64,000 nucleotides of DNA from Pseudomonas mohnii (GTDB lineage: Bacteria; Pseudomonadota; Gammaproteobacteria; Pseudomonadales; Pseudomonadaceae): positions 5,459,501-5,523,500 of the forward strand of contig NZ_FNRV01000001.1 in the NCBI RefSeq assembly GCF_900105115.1, read 5' to 3'. The notes beneath the pieces are model-generated. The model made no database searches, was not told where the DNA came from, and saw nothing but the letters and a program-made list of their open reading frames with translations. Numbering within the stretch: the stretch's first letter is position 1; each line of letters opens with the position of its first letter. The position numbers and the translations under genes were made by a program. Of this stretch, positions 16,601 through 25,818 are shown in pieces.

Positions 16601-17845
16601 TCAATCCGGACTACCGAACTCCACCACCGGCATCGTGCGCTTCATCAGCACCTTGCCGCCACGAACCGAATACAGCGGCAGGCCCTGGCTGCGGATCACC
16701 TCGTAATCGCTTTCCGCTGACAAGATCAGCAAGTTCGCCGGCCGCCCCGGCTCCAACCCGTAACGATTACCCAGGGCCATGGCCTTGGCGCTGTTGTCGG
16801 TGACCAGGTCCAGCGCGCTTTGCAGGTTGCGGTAACCGAGCATGTGGCAGATGTGCAGGCCCGCTTCGAGGACCCGCAGGATGTTGCCGTTGCCCAGCGG
16901 ATACCACGGGTCGACGATCGAGTCCTGGCCGAAACACACGTTCATGCCGGCTTCGAGCAATTCGTTGACCCGGGTCACGCCACGGCGTTTCGGGAAGTTA
17001 TCGAAGCGCCCTTGCAGATGAATGCTTTCGGTGGGGCAGGAGACAAAACTGATCCCGGAATGCCCGAGCAGGCGGAACAGTTTGGCGCAGTAGGCATTGT
17101 CGTAGGAGCCCATGGCCGTGGTGTGGCTGGCGGTCACGCGCGAGCCCATGTCGCGGCTGCGGGCTTCTTCAGCCAGCACCTCGAGAAAGCGCGAGTGCGG
17201 GTCGTCGGTTTCGTCGCAATGCACATCCACCAGGCAACCGGTGCGCTCGGCCAGGTCCATGAGGAACTTCACCGAACTCACGCCTTGATCGCGGGTGTAT
17301 TCGAAATGCGGAATGCCGCCGACCACGTCGGCGCCCATGTGGATCGCTTCTTCCATCAGGTCCCGGCCGTTGCGGTACGACTCGATGCCCTCCTGGGGGA
17401 ATGCGACGATTTGCAGGTCGATCAGATCACGGCTTTCCTCGCGCACTTCGAGCATGGCTTTAAGGGCGGTCAGTTGCGGATCGGTGACATCGACGTGGGT
17501 GCGTACATGCTGGATGCCATGGGCGGCGAGGGCCTGGATGGTTTTCTTGGCGCGGGTCTTGGTGTCTTCCTGGGTGATGGTCGCCTTGCGTTCGCCCCAG
17601 CATTCGATGCCCTCGAACAACGTGCCGCTCATGTTCCATCGCGGCTCGCCGGCGGTCAGGGTTGCGTCGAGGTGGATGTGCGGCTCGACGAAGGGCGGTA
17701 CCACCAGGTTGCCACCGGCATCCAGATCGTCGGGGCCCAGGGTCGGGGCCTCGGTTTGCCGGGCGATGTGGCTGATCAGGCCGTTTTCCAGGTGCAACTC
17801 ATGCAGGCCTTCCTGGTGACGCAGCCGGGCGTTGATGATGTGCAT
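16601..17845 (-). CDS. codA: Cytosine-deaminase-family amidohydrolase with altered active site
   Basis: A 414-residue amidohydrolase that aligns along its length with E. coli CodA, which hydrolyses cytosine to uracil and ammonia. The metal ligands are kept: H56 and H58 (EPHIHLD), H209, E212 (VHCDE), H241 (ASHTTAM) and D308. The block that reads FGHDDVFDPWYP in E. coli reads FGQDSIVDPWYP here, so the substrate-contacting Asp (E. coli D314) is S309. SCPTES replaces the segment before IHLQGR. Activity on cytosine is therefore uncertain. No codB permease is adjacent. Confidence 0.75.
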   Translation of the reverse strand: MHIINARLRHQEGLHELHLENGLISHIARQTEAPTLGPDDLDAGGNLVVPPFVEPHIHLDATLTAGEPRWNMSGTLFEGIECWGERKATITQEDTKTRAKKTIQALAAHGIQHVRTHVDVTDPQLTALKAMLEVREESRDLIDLQIVAFPQEGIESYRNGRDLMEEAIHMGADVVGGIPHFEYTRDQGVSSVKFLMDLAERTGCLVDVHCDETDDPHSRFLEVLAEEARSRDMGSRVTASHTTAMGSYDNAYCAKLFRLLGHSGISFVSCPTESIHLQGRFDNFPKRRGVTRVNELLEAGMNVCFGQDSIVDPWYPLGNGNILRVLEAGLHICHMLGYRNLQSALDLVTDNSAKAMALGNRYGLEPGRPANLLILSAESDYEVIRSQGLPLYSVRGGKVLMKRTMPVVEFGSPD

Positions 17846-17936
17846 CAGGAGCGTCCTTTTCGATAGACAATGACCCTACGTTAGCGCGGCGGAGGCAATC
17901 CCTGCCAGCGTCATTGATCTTGCCTGTGCAAATGTC

Positions 17937-18026
17937 GGGCGAGCGTGCTTGCGATGGCGCTGGATCAGTCAATTGCGTGGCGTGGTTGATGCCATCATTG
18001 CTGGCAAGCTCGCTCCCGCAAGGGCC
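17937..18026. repeat. Degenerate REP pair
   Basis: Two diverged inverted REP-like arms (GGGCGAGCGTGCTTGCGATGG and its partner near CAAGCTCGCTCCCGCAAGGG) between codA and the hydrolase gene. Confidence 0.6.
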
Positions 18027-18032
18027 ATTCCT

Positions 18033-18863
18033 TCAGGAGGACGGGGGCTGCGGCAAAAAGCGCATCAGTGCGGCGACAATGGCTTCGGGGGCGTCTTCCT
18101 GGACCAGATGACCGGCGTTGGGAATGGCGTGAAATTGCGCTCCCGGAATCATCTGTTGCAGGGCGCGCCCGCGTTCGATGGGGATCCATTGATCGTCTTC
18201 ACCCCAGAGAATCTGCACCGGGCAGCGGATCGTCGGATACAAGCCCTCGGCCTCGCGGGTGTAGCGCTCGTCCATCTGGGCGATCTGCCGATAAAACGCC
18301 GCTTGCCCAGGGTCGCCCACCCACGGTTGCACGTAAGGGTCGAGTTCGTCATCAGGGATATCGCGCTTGATCGCCCCGCGAATATAGGTCGGTACGATGG
18401 CGCGCTGAATGTAGTCGGGCAGCCCGCTGAACGCGGCCTCATGCTGGCGAACATGCTGCACGAATGGCGAACCCCAGGGTGTCAGCGCCACCGGGTCGAT
18501 CAGTGTGAGGCTGCGGTACTCCTTGCCGTTCAACAGGTGGGCGCGCAGGGCAGTCGCGCCGCCAAAATCATGGGCCACTATGTCGGGACGATCCAGCCCC
18601 CAATGCTCCAGCAGTTGCGCCAAGAGTTGATTTTGCACACCCAGCGACACATCGCCGTCGACCTTCTCGGATTGCCCATAGCCCAACAGATCGAAGTAAT
18701 GCACCCGGTGCGAGGTGATGAAGTGCGGTGCAATCCGGTGCCAGACATAAGAAGAGAAGGGCGTGCCATGCACGAACACCAACGGCGGGCCGTCGCCCCT
18801 TACCGCGTAGCGAACGGAGTGACCATTGAAGCGGTAGCTCTGAGCCAGTGGCCAGTCTGTCAT
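18033..18863 (-). CDS. Alpha/beta hydrolase of the dehalogenase/epoxide-hydrolase type
   Basis: A 276-residue alpha/beta hydrolase. The nucleophile is Asp, D99 in VAHDFGG, which points to the haloalkane dehalogenase/epoxide hydrolase branch rather than a serine esterase. The oxyanion motif HGTP is at residues 32-35. The acid lies in the WGEDDQWIP region and the catalytic His in NAGHLVQED near residue 254. It has no signal peptide and is probably a single gene. Substrate unknown. It is followed upstream by the terminator at 18908-18935. Confidence 0.85.
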   Translation of the reverse strand: MTDWPLAQSYRFNGHSVRYAVRGDGPPLVFVHGTPFSSYVWHRIAPHFITSHRVHYFDLLGYGQSEKVDGDVSLGVQNQLLAQLLEHWGLDRPDIVAHDFGGATALRAHLLNGKEYRSLTLIDPVALTPWGSPFVQHVRQHEAAFSGLPDYIQRAIVPTYIRGAIKRDIPDDELDPYVQPWVGDPGQAAFYRQIAQMDERYTREAEGLYPTIRCPVQILWGEDDQWIPIERGRALQQMIPGAQFHAIPNAGHLVQEDAPEAIVAALMRFLPQPPSS

Positions 18864-18907
18864 TGGGCGTGTCCTCTTGGCGTGTAAACGCCAAAAAGCA
18901 TAGGCAT

Positions 18908-18935
18908 AAAAAAACAGCCTTGGAGGCTGTCTTTT
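18908..18935 (-). terminator. Intrinsic terminator after queD
   Basis: Stem ACAGCCT/AGGCTGT with a 3-base loop. On the minus strand it is followed by seven T residues, which suits the end of the queD transcript. The plus strand has CTTTT after the stem, so it may work weakly both ways. Confidence 0.75.
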
Positions 18936-18957
18936 GTATCACTGACGAAACGCATTT

Positions 18958-18990
18958 CCCCTGTAGGAGCAGGCTCGCTCCTACGGGGGG
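18958..18990. repeat. Single REP palindrome
   Basis: CCCCTGTAGGAGCAGGC followed by its inverse CTCGCTCCTACGGGG, as one compact palindrome just after queD. Confidence 0.75.
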
Positions 18991-18996
18991 TCTGGT

Positions 18997-19353
18997 TTAC
19001 TCGCCGCGATAGATGCAACCGCTGGTGCAGGTCTCGTGGATACGAATCGCACTGAGTTCCGGCAGCAGGGGCTTGAGTTCGGCCCAGATGAATTTGGCCA
19101 ACACTTCGCTGGTCGGGTTTTCCAGGCCAGGAATGTCGTTCAGGTAGTTGTGGTCCAGACGCTCATACAGCGGCTTGAAGATCGCCTTGATTTCCGAGAA
19201 GTCGCGGATCCAGCCGGTGTGCGGATCAATGTCGCCACTCAGGTGAATCGCCACTTTGAACGAATGGCCGTGCAGGCGGCCGCACTTGTGGCCGTCCGGG
19301 ACGTGGGGCAGGCGGTGGGCGGATTCGAAGGTAAATTCTTTGAAGATTTCCAC
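18997..19353 (-). CDS. queD: 6-carboxytetrahydropterin synthase QueD
   Basis: Makes 6-carboxy-5,6,7,8-tetrahydropterin, an early step to queuosine. The 118-residue PTPS-fold protein has the zinc ligands H13 (ESAHRL), H28 and H30 (LHGHSF), the catalytic C24 ([10 protein letters not shown]), and the conserved C-terminal [12 protein letters not shown]. The length is typical of bacterial QueD. Other que genes are not in the window. Confidence 0.94.
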   Translation of the reverse strand: MEIFKEFTFESAHRLPHVPDGHKCGRLHGHSFKVAIHLSGDIDPHTGWIRDFSEIKAIFKPLYERLDHNYLNDIPGLENPTSEVLAKFIWAELKPLLPELSAIRIHETCTSGCIYRGE

Positions 19354-19428
19354 AGTGTTTTCAGCTCTGTTCAGGTGGCGATCGCCGCGGCGATAGGGGC
19401 AGGCGGCGAGTTTAACAGCTTGTCCTGA

Positions 19429-20508
19429 CTAAAGGGTCAGCAAGCGCTCACCGAGGCGACCGTTGGCGGCCAGTTCGAGGAATTCATCACCCAGGCGACG
19501 GCTTTCGTCCATCGCCGCGCGCCAGTATTTCTGCCGGCTCGGGGCGTCCCCCATGAAGCGTTTGAAGTCATTACGATCCGGCAGTTTGCCGTAGGGCAAA
19601 CGCGACAGGTAGTCTCTGGACGGTGCCAGCAACAGCACATTTTGCAGGCGCGCAGGGCAGGCGCGGCGCCATGGCAGGGTCTTGTCGAACCAGCCCGGAA
19701 TCACCCGATCGGTGAAATGCGGGTAGAGCACGATGTCGTCGCCGCTGTAGGGCAGGTCGAGGTGGTAGTCCAGCAGGCCGCCATCGCGGAAGGTCCCGGC
19801 ACCTGCACCCGGCAGGTCGCGCACGCCTTCCATCACCATCGGAATCGACCCCGAGGCGAGCAGGGCCTGGCGCAGATTGCCGGCGTTCAGCGCGACGAAG
19901 CGCGACGGGAAATCGTTCAGCGTGTTGACCGGCGGAGCCAGGCGCGGATCGTGGATGATCACGCGTTCGAAGTGCCGCGACAGGCGCGCGCGGCCGCGCA
20001 GGTTGTCGGCGATCACCGACGACAGGCCCAGGCCCAGGCGGCCGCGATGATCGTCCGCGAGCAGGCCGTGGCTTTTGACCACCATGATGTTCAAGCGGTA
20101 ATGGGCGTTGTCGAGCAGGGCGGCGTCGCGGCCGTCGAGCAAATCATCGAGCATGCGCCGCGAGCTCTGGCTGATCTGCGCCATGGTCACGCCTTTGGCG
20201 AAATTCTGCTCGGTGTAGAGATGCCCGAGGCGGCGGATGCCTTCGGCGGCATCCGGCAGGCAGGCGCTGGCGAAGCGCCAGGACCCGACTGATGCTCCGA
20301 TCAGCGAGCGCTCCCGTGGCGCCGCCGGCAGCCATTCGCCGAACAACGCCAGGTCCAGCCCCTGGATTCCCAGCGCCTTCGGGCCACCGGCGGCACCCGG
20401 TAGCGTGCCGACATCAACGGCGTTCAGGCCGTTTTCACGGATGCGCGCAAAGGCACGGGGGCCGGCCTTGAGCGTCAGGGAAGGGAACTTGATGTGGATG
20501 GCGGTCAT
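19429..20508 (-). CDS. Patatin-like phospholipase family protein
   Basis: A 359-residue protein with the patatin catalytic dyad: Ser S73 in GASVGS and an Asp in RDGGLLDYH near residue 260. The oxyanion segment is GAAGGPKALG (about residues 38-47), a variant of the usual DGGGxRG. ATG at 20508 is preferred to the upstream TTG at 20529. No signal peptide is seen, so it is probably cytoplasmic or membrane-associated. The N-terminus is longer than in the shortest patatins. Function beyond lipid hydrolysis is not known. Confidence 0.75.
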   Translation of the reverse strand: MTAIHIKFPSLTLKAGPRAFARIRENGLNAVDVGTLPGAAGGPKALGIQGLDLALFGEWLPAAPRERSLIGASVGSWRFASACLPDAAEGIRRLGHLYTEQNFAKGVTMAQISQSSRRMLDDLLDGRDAALLDNAHYRLNIMVVKSHGLLADDHRGRLGLGLSSVIADNLRGRARLSRHFERVIIHDPRLAPPVNTLNDFPSRFVALNAGNLRQALLASGSIPMVMEGVRDLPGAGAGTFRDGGLLDYHLDLPYSGDDIVLYPHFTDRVIPGWFDKTLPWRRACPARLQNVLLLAPSRDYLSRLPYGKLPDRNDFKRFMGDAPSRQKYWRAAMDESRRLGDEFLELAANGRLGERLLTL

Positions 20509-20566
20509 ACCGGTCTCGATGTCGGGCAAGCGGGGAATTATAAGCAGGTTCCATCACGGCGCTAAT

Positions 20567-20672
20567 CCTGTAGGAGCGAGCCTGCTCGCGAAAAACGCGA
20601 GGACAACGCGAGCATTCAGACAGCCCACGCCATCGTTATCCTCCATCGCGAGCGGGCTCGCTCCTACAGGTT
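20567..20672. repeat. REP pair (REPIN)
   Basis: Inverted copies of GTAGGAGCGAGCCTGCTCGCG at 20570-20590 and 20643-20670 in the divergent patatin/PepSY gap. Confidence 0.85.
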
Positions 20673-20713
20673 TGCATTTGTGTCTGCTTGCCACTGCAAC
20701 CCAATGATGGCAA

Positions 20714-20734
20714 TTCAGTTTCAATTAAGTTCAG
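20714..20734 (+). promoter_or_regulatory. Candidate response-regulator site upstream of the PepSY operon
   Basis: GTTTCA (20718-20723) and GTTCAG (20729-20734) are direct half-sites 11 bases apart, a spacing typical of OmpR/PhoB-type regulators; a further TTCAG lies at 20714. It is about 170 bases before the PepSY gene. I saw nothing else clear in 20735-20903. Confidence 0.4.
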
Positions 20735-20903
20735 GCCGCTAAAGTGGACCCCGTGTGCAACACCCAGGAGCCGGACAAAGCCTCGAGGTTGCACGACGCT
20801 GGTACCATTGTGCCTTTCGAGAAGCTCAACGCCGTGGCATCGACCGGGATCTGCAATTTGACGCGGCCGGTGGCCAGTGACTCAAGGATCATCAGGATTC
20901 GAA

Positions 20904-21224
20904 ATGACGCTGCTTTCTTTTTTACATCGGCGCGCGGGCATTCTGGCGCTGGTGTTGCTGGCTTTCTGCTCGGTGGTCATGGCCCGCGATCTGGACCAGG
21001 ACGAAGCCCTGCGCTTGCGCCAGCAAGGGATCATCCTGCCGCTCGAGCAAGTGTTGCAGCAGGCGCTGGACCGTTATCCCGGGGCCAGACTGCTGGAAGC
21101 CGAGCTCGAAGAGAAGCACGACGTCTACATTTATGAAGTCGAGTTGCTGACCGCTGAAGGCGTGGTTCGAGAGCTCGATATCGACGCTGCCACGGGCCGT
21201 TTACTCAAAGACAAGGAAGATTGA
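20904..21224 (+). CDS. Small exported PepSY-domain protein
   Basis: A 106-residue protein with an N-terminal hydrophobic signal segment (RAGILALVLLAFCSVVMA, cut near residue 27). A single PepSY-type domain follows, with LEQVLQQALDRYPGA and EAELEEKHDVYIYEVELL. The start at 20904 was chosen so that the signal peptide begins the protein; the frame is open to 20877. Three bases separate it from the response regulator gene. PepSY proteins next to such two-component systems are often targets or accessory sensors of the pair. Confidence 0.85.
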   Translation: MTLLSFLHRRAGILALVLLAFCSVVMARDLDQDEALRLRQQGIILPLEQVLQQALDRYPGARLLEAELEEKHDVYIYEVELLTAEGVVRELDIDAATGRLLKDKED

Positions 21225-21227
21225 TCG

Positions 21228-21896
21228 ATGCGTTTGCTCCTGGTGGAAGACCATGTGCCCCTGGCCGACGAACTGATGGCCGGCCTCAATCGCCAAGGGT
21301 ACGCGGTGGACTGGCTGGCCGACGGTCGCGACGCGGTCCATCAGGGCAGCACCGAGCCTTACGACCTGATCATCCTCGACCTCGGCCTTCCGGGGTTGCC
21401 AGGGCTTGAAGTGTTGGCCCGCTGGCGTGCCGAGGGGTTGCCCACGCCGGTGTTGATCCTCACCGCCCGCGACTCCTGGGCCGAGCGCATCGAAGGCCTC
21501 AAGGCCGGCGCCGACGATTACCTGACCAAACCCTTTCATCCCGAAGAATTGCACTTGCGAGTCCAGGCGTTGCTGCGCCGTTCCCACGGCCAGGTCAATC
21601 AGCCGACCCTCAAGGCTGCGGGTCTGCAGCTGGATGAGGGACGTCAGTGCGTGACCCGCGACGGTGCCGAGATTCAACTGACCGCCGCCGAATTCCGCTT
21701 GCTGCGTTATTTCATGCTGCACCCGGAACAGATCCTTTCCAAAAGCCACCTCGCCGAACACCTCTACGACGGCGAAACCGAACGCGACTCCAACGTGCTG
21801 GAAGTCCACGTCAATCACCTGCGGCGCAAACTCGGGCGCAGCGTGATCGAGACCCGTCGCGGCCAGGGTTATCTGTTCGGTGGACAAACCCGGTGA
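21228..21896 (+). CDS. OmpR/PhoB-family response regulator
   Basis: A 222-residue two-component regulator. The receiver domain (about residues 1-115) has the phosphorylation site D51, acidic residues E7/D8 and the conserved K in [11 protein letters not shown]. The C-terminal winged helix (about residues 125-220) ends [11 protein letters not shown]. The family resembles QseB/PmrA. Its TGA overlaps the GTG start of the sensor kinase by two bases, so the pair is translationally coupled. Confidence 0.93.
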   Translation: MRLLLVEDHVPLADELMAGLNRQGYAVDWLADGRDAVHQGSTEPYDLIILDLGLPGLPGLEVLARWRAEGLPTPVLILTARDSWAERIEGLKAGADDYLTKPFHPEELHLRVQALLRRSHGQVNQPTLKAAGLQLDEGRQCVTRDGAEIQLTAAEFRLLRYFMLHPEQILSKSHLAEHLYDGETERDSNVLEVHVNHLRRKLGRSVIETRRGQGYLFGGQTR

Positions 21897-23209
21897 GGTC
21901 GATCCAGCGCCGCTTGAGTCTGGGCCTGATCAGCGTGATGGTGATTGTCGGCCTGGTGTTGGCGCAGACCAGTCTGTGGCTGTTTGAAATGGGTTTGCAG
22001 CGCTACCTCGAAGCCGGGCTGCGCAACGACAGTGAAAACCTGTTGGTGGCGCTGGTACGTGGCCCGCAAGGTTTGCAGCTGGACGAAAGGCACCTGGCAC
22101 CGGCCTATCAACGACCCTTTTCCGGGCATTATTTCCGCATCGATTTTGCTGACAGCCATTGGCGGTCCCGTTCGTTGTGGGACCAGGAACTGCCACGTCT
22201 CGAACACCCCGGCCTGGACAGCAATCTGCAATTGGGACCTGAAGGGCAGCAGTTGCTGGTGCTGCGCTCGGACTATCGCCGCCTGGGCCAGTCGATCTCC
22301 ATCAGCGTGGCGCAGGACTACACCCCGGTGCGCGAGAGCTTCCGGCGCATGCAGCAGGTGGGGTTGGGGCTCGGGCTGGCGGGATTGTTGCTGATTCTGC
22401 TGCTGCAACGAATCACCGTACGGCGCGCCTTGCGCCCGTTGGAAAAGGCCCGCGAACAGATCGCTCAGTTGCAGCAGGGCCAACGCTCGCAACTCGATGA
22501 TCAGGTTCCGGTGGAACTGGAGCCGCTGGTGGCGCAGATCAACCATCTGCTGGCCCACACCGAAGACAGCCTCAAGCGTTCGCGCAATGCCCTGGGCAAC
22601 CTCGGCCACGCCTTGAAAACCCCGTTGGCGGTATTGCTGAGCCTGGCTTCAAGTGCACAGCTGGAAGCGCATCCGCAACTGCGCAAAACCCTCAAGGCGC
22701 AACTGGAACAGGTGCAGCAACGGCTCAATCGCGAACTCAACCGTGCCCGCCTCGCCGGCGACGCGCTGCCGGGAGCATTGTTTGATTGCGATGCCGAACT
22801 GCCGGGATTGCTGTCGACCTTGAACATGATCCATGGTGAGCACCTGACGCTGAGCGCTCGCGCCCCCGGGGGCCTGCAGTTGCCGTGGGATCGTGAGGAC
22901 TTGCTGGAACTGCTCGGCAATCTGCTGGACAACGCTTGCAAATGGGCGGATGCCGAAGTGCGACTGAGCGTGGTCGAAACCGCTGAAGTCTTTGAACTGA
23001 GTGTGGAAGACGACGGGCCTGGGATCCCCGAAGATCGCCGCAAGCAGGTGTTCAGCCGCGGTACTCGGCTGGATGAGCAGACTGACGGGCATGGCCTGGG
23101 TTTGGGGATTGTCCGCGACATCGTCGAGGCGTGGGGCGGGGTATTGCAGCTGCAGGAGAGCGAGTGGGGCGGGTTGAACGTGCTGATCGAATTGCCCAAG
23201 CGCCTCTGA
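21893..23209 (+). CDS. Sensor histidine kinase
   Basis: A 438-residue membrane kinase partner of the response regulator. It starts at GTG 21893, overlapping the regulator stop. TM1 (about residues 9-30), a periplasmic domain of about 120 residues and TM2 (about residues 156-172) lead into the HAMP-like linker. The phospho-accepting H239 lies in [10 protein letters not shown]. The ATPase blocks [20 protein letters not shown] and GHGLGLGI are intact. Signal unknown; the PepSY gene upstream suggests an envelope cue. Confidence 0.92.
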   Translation: MRSIQRRLSLGLISVMVIVGLVLAQTSLWLFEMGLQRYLEAGLRNDSENLLVALVRGPQGLQLDERHLAPAYQRPFSGHYFRIDFADSHWRSRSLWDQELPRLEHPGLDSNLQLGPEGQQLLVLRSDYRRLGQSISISVAQDYTPVRESFRRMQQVGLGLGLAGLLLILLLQRITVRRALRPLEKAREQIAQLQQGQRSQLDDQVPVELEPLVAQINHLLAHTEDSLKRSRNALGNLGHALKTPLAVLLSLASSAQLEAHPQLRKTLKAQLEQVQQRLNRELNRARLAGDALPGALFDCDAELPGLLSTLNMIHGEHLTLSARAPGGLQLPWDREDLLELLGNLLDNACKWADAEVRLSVVETAEVFELSVEDDGPGIPEDRRKQVFSRGTRLDEQTDGHGLGLGIVRDIVEAWGGVLQLQESEWGGLNVLIELPKRL

Positions 23210-23280
23210 AACCAGACGGGGACGCTGTGGGCGGGCCTTTTCGCGAGGGTGTGTCAGTCACCGAGGTGGCAACTGATACT

Positions 23281-23315
23281 CCATCGCGAGCAGGCTCGCT
23301 CCTACAGGGGGGGGG
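23281..23315. repeat. Single REP arm
   Basis: CCATCGCGAGCAGGCTCGCTCCTACAGGG-type arm, followed by a run of G, between the convergent kinase and chemoreceptor genes. Confidence 0.7.
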
Positions 23316-23320
23316 CGGGG

Positions 23321-25468
23321 TCAGACGCGGAACTGATCCATCAGGCTCTGCTGCTGATTCGCCAGGCTATTGAGCGACTGGCTCACCCGCGCCGACTCGT
23401 TGGCCTGACCCGACAGCGATTCCGTCACATCACGAATGGTTGCCACGTTGTTGTTGATCTCCTCGGCCACCGCGCTTTGTTCTTCGGCGGCGCTGGCAAT
23501 CTGCAGGTTCATGTCACTGATCACTGTCACGGCATCGCCGATCTGGCGCAGCGCGGTCACGGCCTGGCCGACCTGATCGACGCTGCCCTGGGCCAGTCGA
23601 TGGCTGTTGCCCATCGAACCGACCACTTCCTGAGTACCGCTTTGCAGTTGTTCGATCACCAGGCGGGTTTCTTCCACCGACTCCTGAGTACGTCGCGCCA
23701 GGTTACGCACTTCATCGGCGACCACGGCAAAACCACGGCCCGCTTCACCGGCACGGGCCGCTTCGATGGCCGCGTTGAGCGCCAGCAGGTTGGTCTGTTC
23801 GGCGATGGCGCGGATCACTTCCAGCACCGAACCGATTTTCTCGCTGTTGGCCGCCAGGCCTTCGACTTGCACCATTGCCGCGCTCATGTCGGCGGCGAGG
23901 TTGTCGATGCTGGCGGTGGTACGGTCGATCACGGTCAGGCCCTGACGGGTCGCCTGATCGGCATCCCGCGCAGCCTGTGCCGCTTGTGCGGCGCTGCGGG
24001 CTACGTCCTGGGCGGTGGCGCTCATTTCGTGGGAAGCGGTCGCGACCTGATCCACCTGCCGGTATTGCTGCTCCATGCCGGCGCTGGTCTGGGTGGCGAT
24101 GGCGGAGGACTGGTCCGCAGTGCTGCGGGCGTCCTGCACCGAGCGTTTGACCTCGGCGATGATCGGCTGCAGCTTGTCGAGGAAACGGTTGAACCAGCCG
24201 GCCAACTGACCCAGTTCATCCTGTTTGTCGTAGGCCAGGCGTCGAGTCAGGTCGCCTTCGCCGCTGGCGATGTCTTCGAGCATGTGCGCCACGCCGAGGA
24301 TCGGTCGGGTCACGCTGCGAGCCATCAGCCATACCAGGAGCAGGCCAATCAACGCCGCCAGAACGCCCAATCCGAGTTCCGTCAGGGTGCCGGCGGTGTT
24401 GCTTTCATCCAGTTGCTTTTTCAGCGCTTCGGCGGGGCCAATCAACACTTTTTCCGGGACGTCGAGCAATACGCCCCAGGTTTTGCCACCGGGAATCGGC
24501 TGGAACGGTGACAGCACCTTGAGCTGTTGCTGACTGTGCAGGCTGGCGGTCTTGCTGCTGGCGGCGAGCATGCGTACCAGCTCGGCACCGTTGGTCTTGT
24601 CCACGGTTTCCAGGCGCTGGCTGAGTTTGCTGGCGTCGGGGCTGTAGCCGGCGAGCAAACCGGCCGGGCTGAGAATGCTGACGCTGGTCTGGCCGTCATA
24701 GAGCTTTTTGCTGGCGTTCTGGCTGATCGTTTGCAGGCTGTTGAGGTTGATGTCCACCGACAGCGAGGCGATGAGCTTGCCGTTAAGCATCAGCGGGAAA
24801 ACGATACTGGTCATCAGCACGTTCTGGCCGTCGATCGTATAGAAGTAGGGCTCGATCACGCAGGGCTTGAGGGTGGTGCGCGGGCAGGTGAACCAGGCGT
24901 TGGCCGCTTCGCCGCTGGGGCCGGTGCTGGTGTCGGCGATGTCTTTTTCCGGCAGTGGCATGGAGGTCAGCTGGCCTGGCGTCGGTTGCGACCAGTACAA
25001 GGCAAAACGCCCCTTTTCATTGCTGCCGACGTCACTCTGGCCGGCAAACAGTTCGTCCTTGCCATCCAGGCCGTTGGGCTCGAACACCAGGGCCAGGCCG
25101 AGCAGTTCAGGGTTGGCTTGCAGTGTCGCCTTGACCTGGCGGGTCAGGTCTTCGCGCAAGTCGAAGGCATCGAGAAAGCGCTTTTCGGCCTGGTCGCGCA
25201 GAAACAGCACCTGGCGTGAAAAACCGTTGCCATATTGATAGGCGTCCATGAACTGCTGGCGAATGCCCAGCGCCTGGTTTTCACCCTGGGACTCGATCCG
25301 TGCCTGGGCGGATTCGGTCAGCATTTCCATGCTTGAGGCTTTCACCAATTCCGAGCTGGTCTCCATGCGATACAGCGAAAGACCCACCAGCAGGGTCACG
25401 ATGCCCGCCAGGCAAAGCCCGGCCAGCAGGGTGATTTTCCATTGAATGGACAGTTGCTTGAGTGACAT
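23321..25468 (-). CDS. Methyl-accepting chemotaxis protein with large periplasmic Cache-type sensor
   Basis: A 715-residue chemoreceptor. TM1 is at about residues 11-30, and a periplasmic domain of about 330 residues fits a double-Cache fold ([33 protein letters not shown]). TM2 is near residues 365-385, then HAMP ([16 protein letters not shown]) and the signalling hairpin tip [19 protein letters not shown]. It lacks the Y-x-x-x-x-R-x-W-Y motif of amino-acid dCache receptors such as PctA, so the ligand is probably something else. No CheR-binding pentapeptide is seen at the C-terminus (MDQFRV). Confidence 0.92.
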   Translation of the reverse strand: MSLKQLSIQWKITLLAGLCLAGIVTLLVGLSLYRMETSSELVKASSMEMLTESAQARIESQGENQALGIRQQFMDAYQYGNGFSRQVLFLRDQAEKRFLDAFDLREDLTRQVKATLQANPELLGLALVFEPNGLDGKDELFAGQSDVGSNEKGRFALYWSQPTPGQLTSMPLPEKDIADTSTGPSGEAANAWFTCPRTTLKPCVIEPYFYTIDGQNVLMTSIVFPLMLNGKLIASLSVDINLNSLQTISQNASKKLYDGQTSVSILSPAGLLAGYSPDASKLSQRLETVDKTNGAELVRMLAASSKTASLHSQQQLKVLSPFQPIPGGKTWGVLLDVPEKVLIGPAEALKKQLDESNTAGTLTELGLGVLAALIGLLLVWLMARSVTRPILGVAHMLEDIASGEGDLTRRLAYDKQDELGQLAGWFNRFLDKLQPIIAEVKRSVQDARSTADQSSAIATQTSAGMEQQYRQVDQVATASHEMSATAQDVARSAAQAAQAARDADQATRQGLTVIDRTTASIDNLAADMSAAMVQVEGLAANSEKIGSVLEVIRAIAEQTNLLALNAAIEAARAGEAGRGFAVVADEVRNLARRTQESVEETRLVIEQLQSGTQEVVGSMGNSHRLAQGSVDQVGQAVTALRQIGDAVTVISDMNLQIASAAEEQSAVAEEINNNVATIRDVTESLSGQANESARVSQSLNSLANQQQSLMDQFRV

Positions 25469-25554
25469 GGAGACGTCCTTATTCGATATTTATCTGCGAC
25501 TTTGAACTGTAACGGCCGAGTTTCTGGTTTCTTTATCCCGTCTATTGTCGATCT

Positions 25555-25660
25555 CCCTGTAGAAGCGAGCCTGCTCGCGATGGTCGCCAACGATCACGAT
25601 GGAAAGCGGATACCCCTCGGTGCTCTCATGCGCTTCGCGAGCTGGCTCGCTCCTGCAGGT
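25555..25660. repeat. REP pair (REPIN)
   Basis: Slightly diverged inverted arms (CCTGTAGAAGCGAGCCTGCTCGCGATGG and GCGAGCTGGCTCGCTCCTGCAGG) in the 350-base gap between the divergent chemoreceptor and antiporter genes. Confidence 0.8.
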
Positions 25661-25818
25661 ATTCATATGCCGTTACATCTGCGCAGGGCTTGGGCGCTTT
25701 GACACGAGGGCGAGTCTGCGGCACAGTGCGCGCCCTCTAATAAAACCCATTCCTTTATCCGCTGGCGGCTCACGCAGACTGCCGGACGGACTCTTTCCGT
25801 TTGTCTCGAGGTAATGAA
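25661..25818. other. Antiporter upstream region, no gene seen
   Basis: The right part of the 25469-25818 gap. It should contain the antiporter promoter. The ribosome-binding site CGAGG precedes ATG 25819. I see no coding potential or clear operator. Confidence 0.4.

Noticed and set aside
17992..18026. Transcription terminator after the hydrolase gene
   Set aside because: The sequence matches the arms of a degenerate REP pair and has no U-tract.
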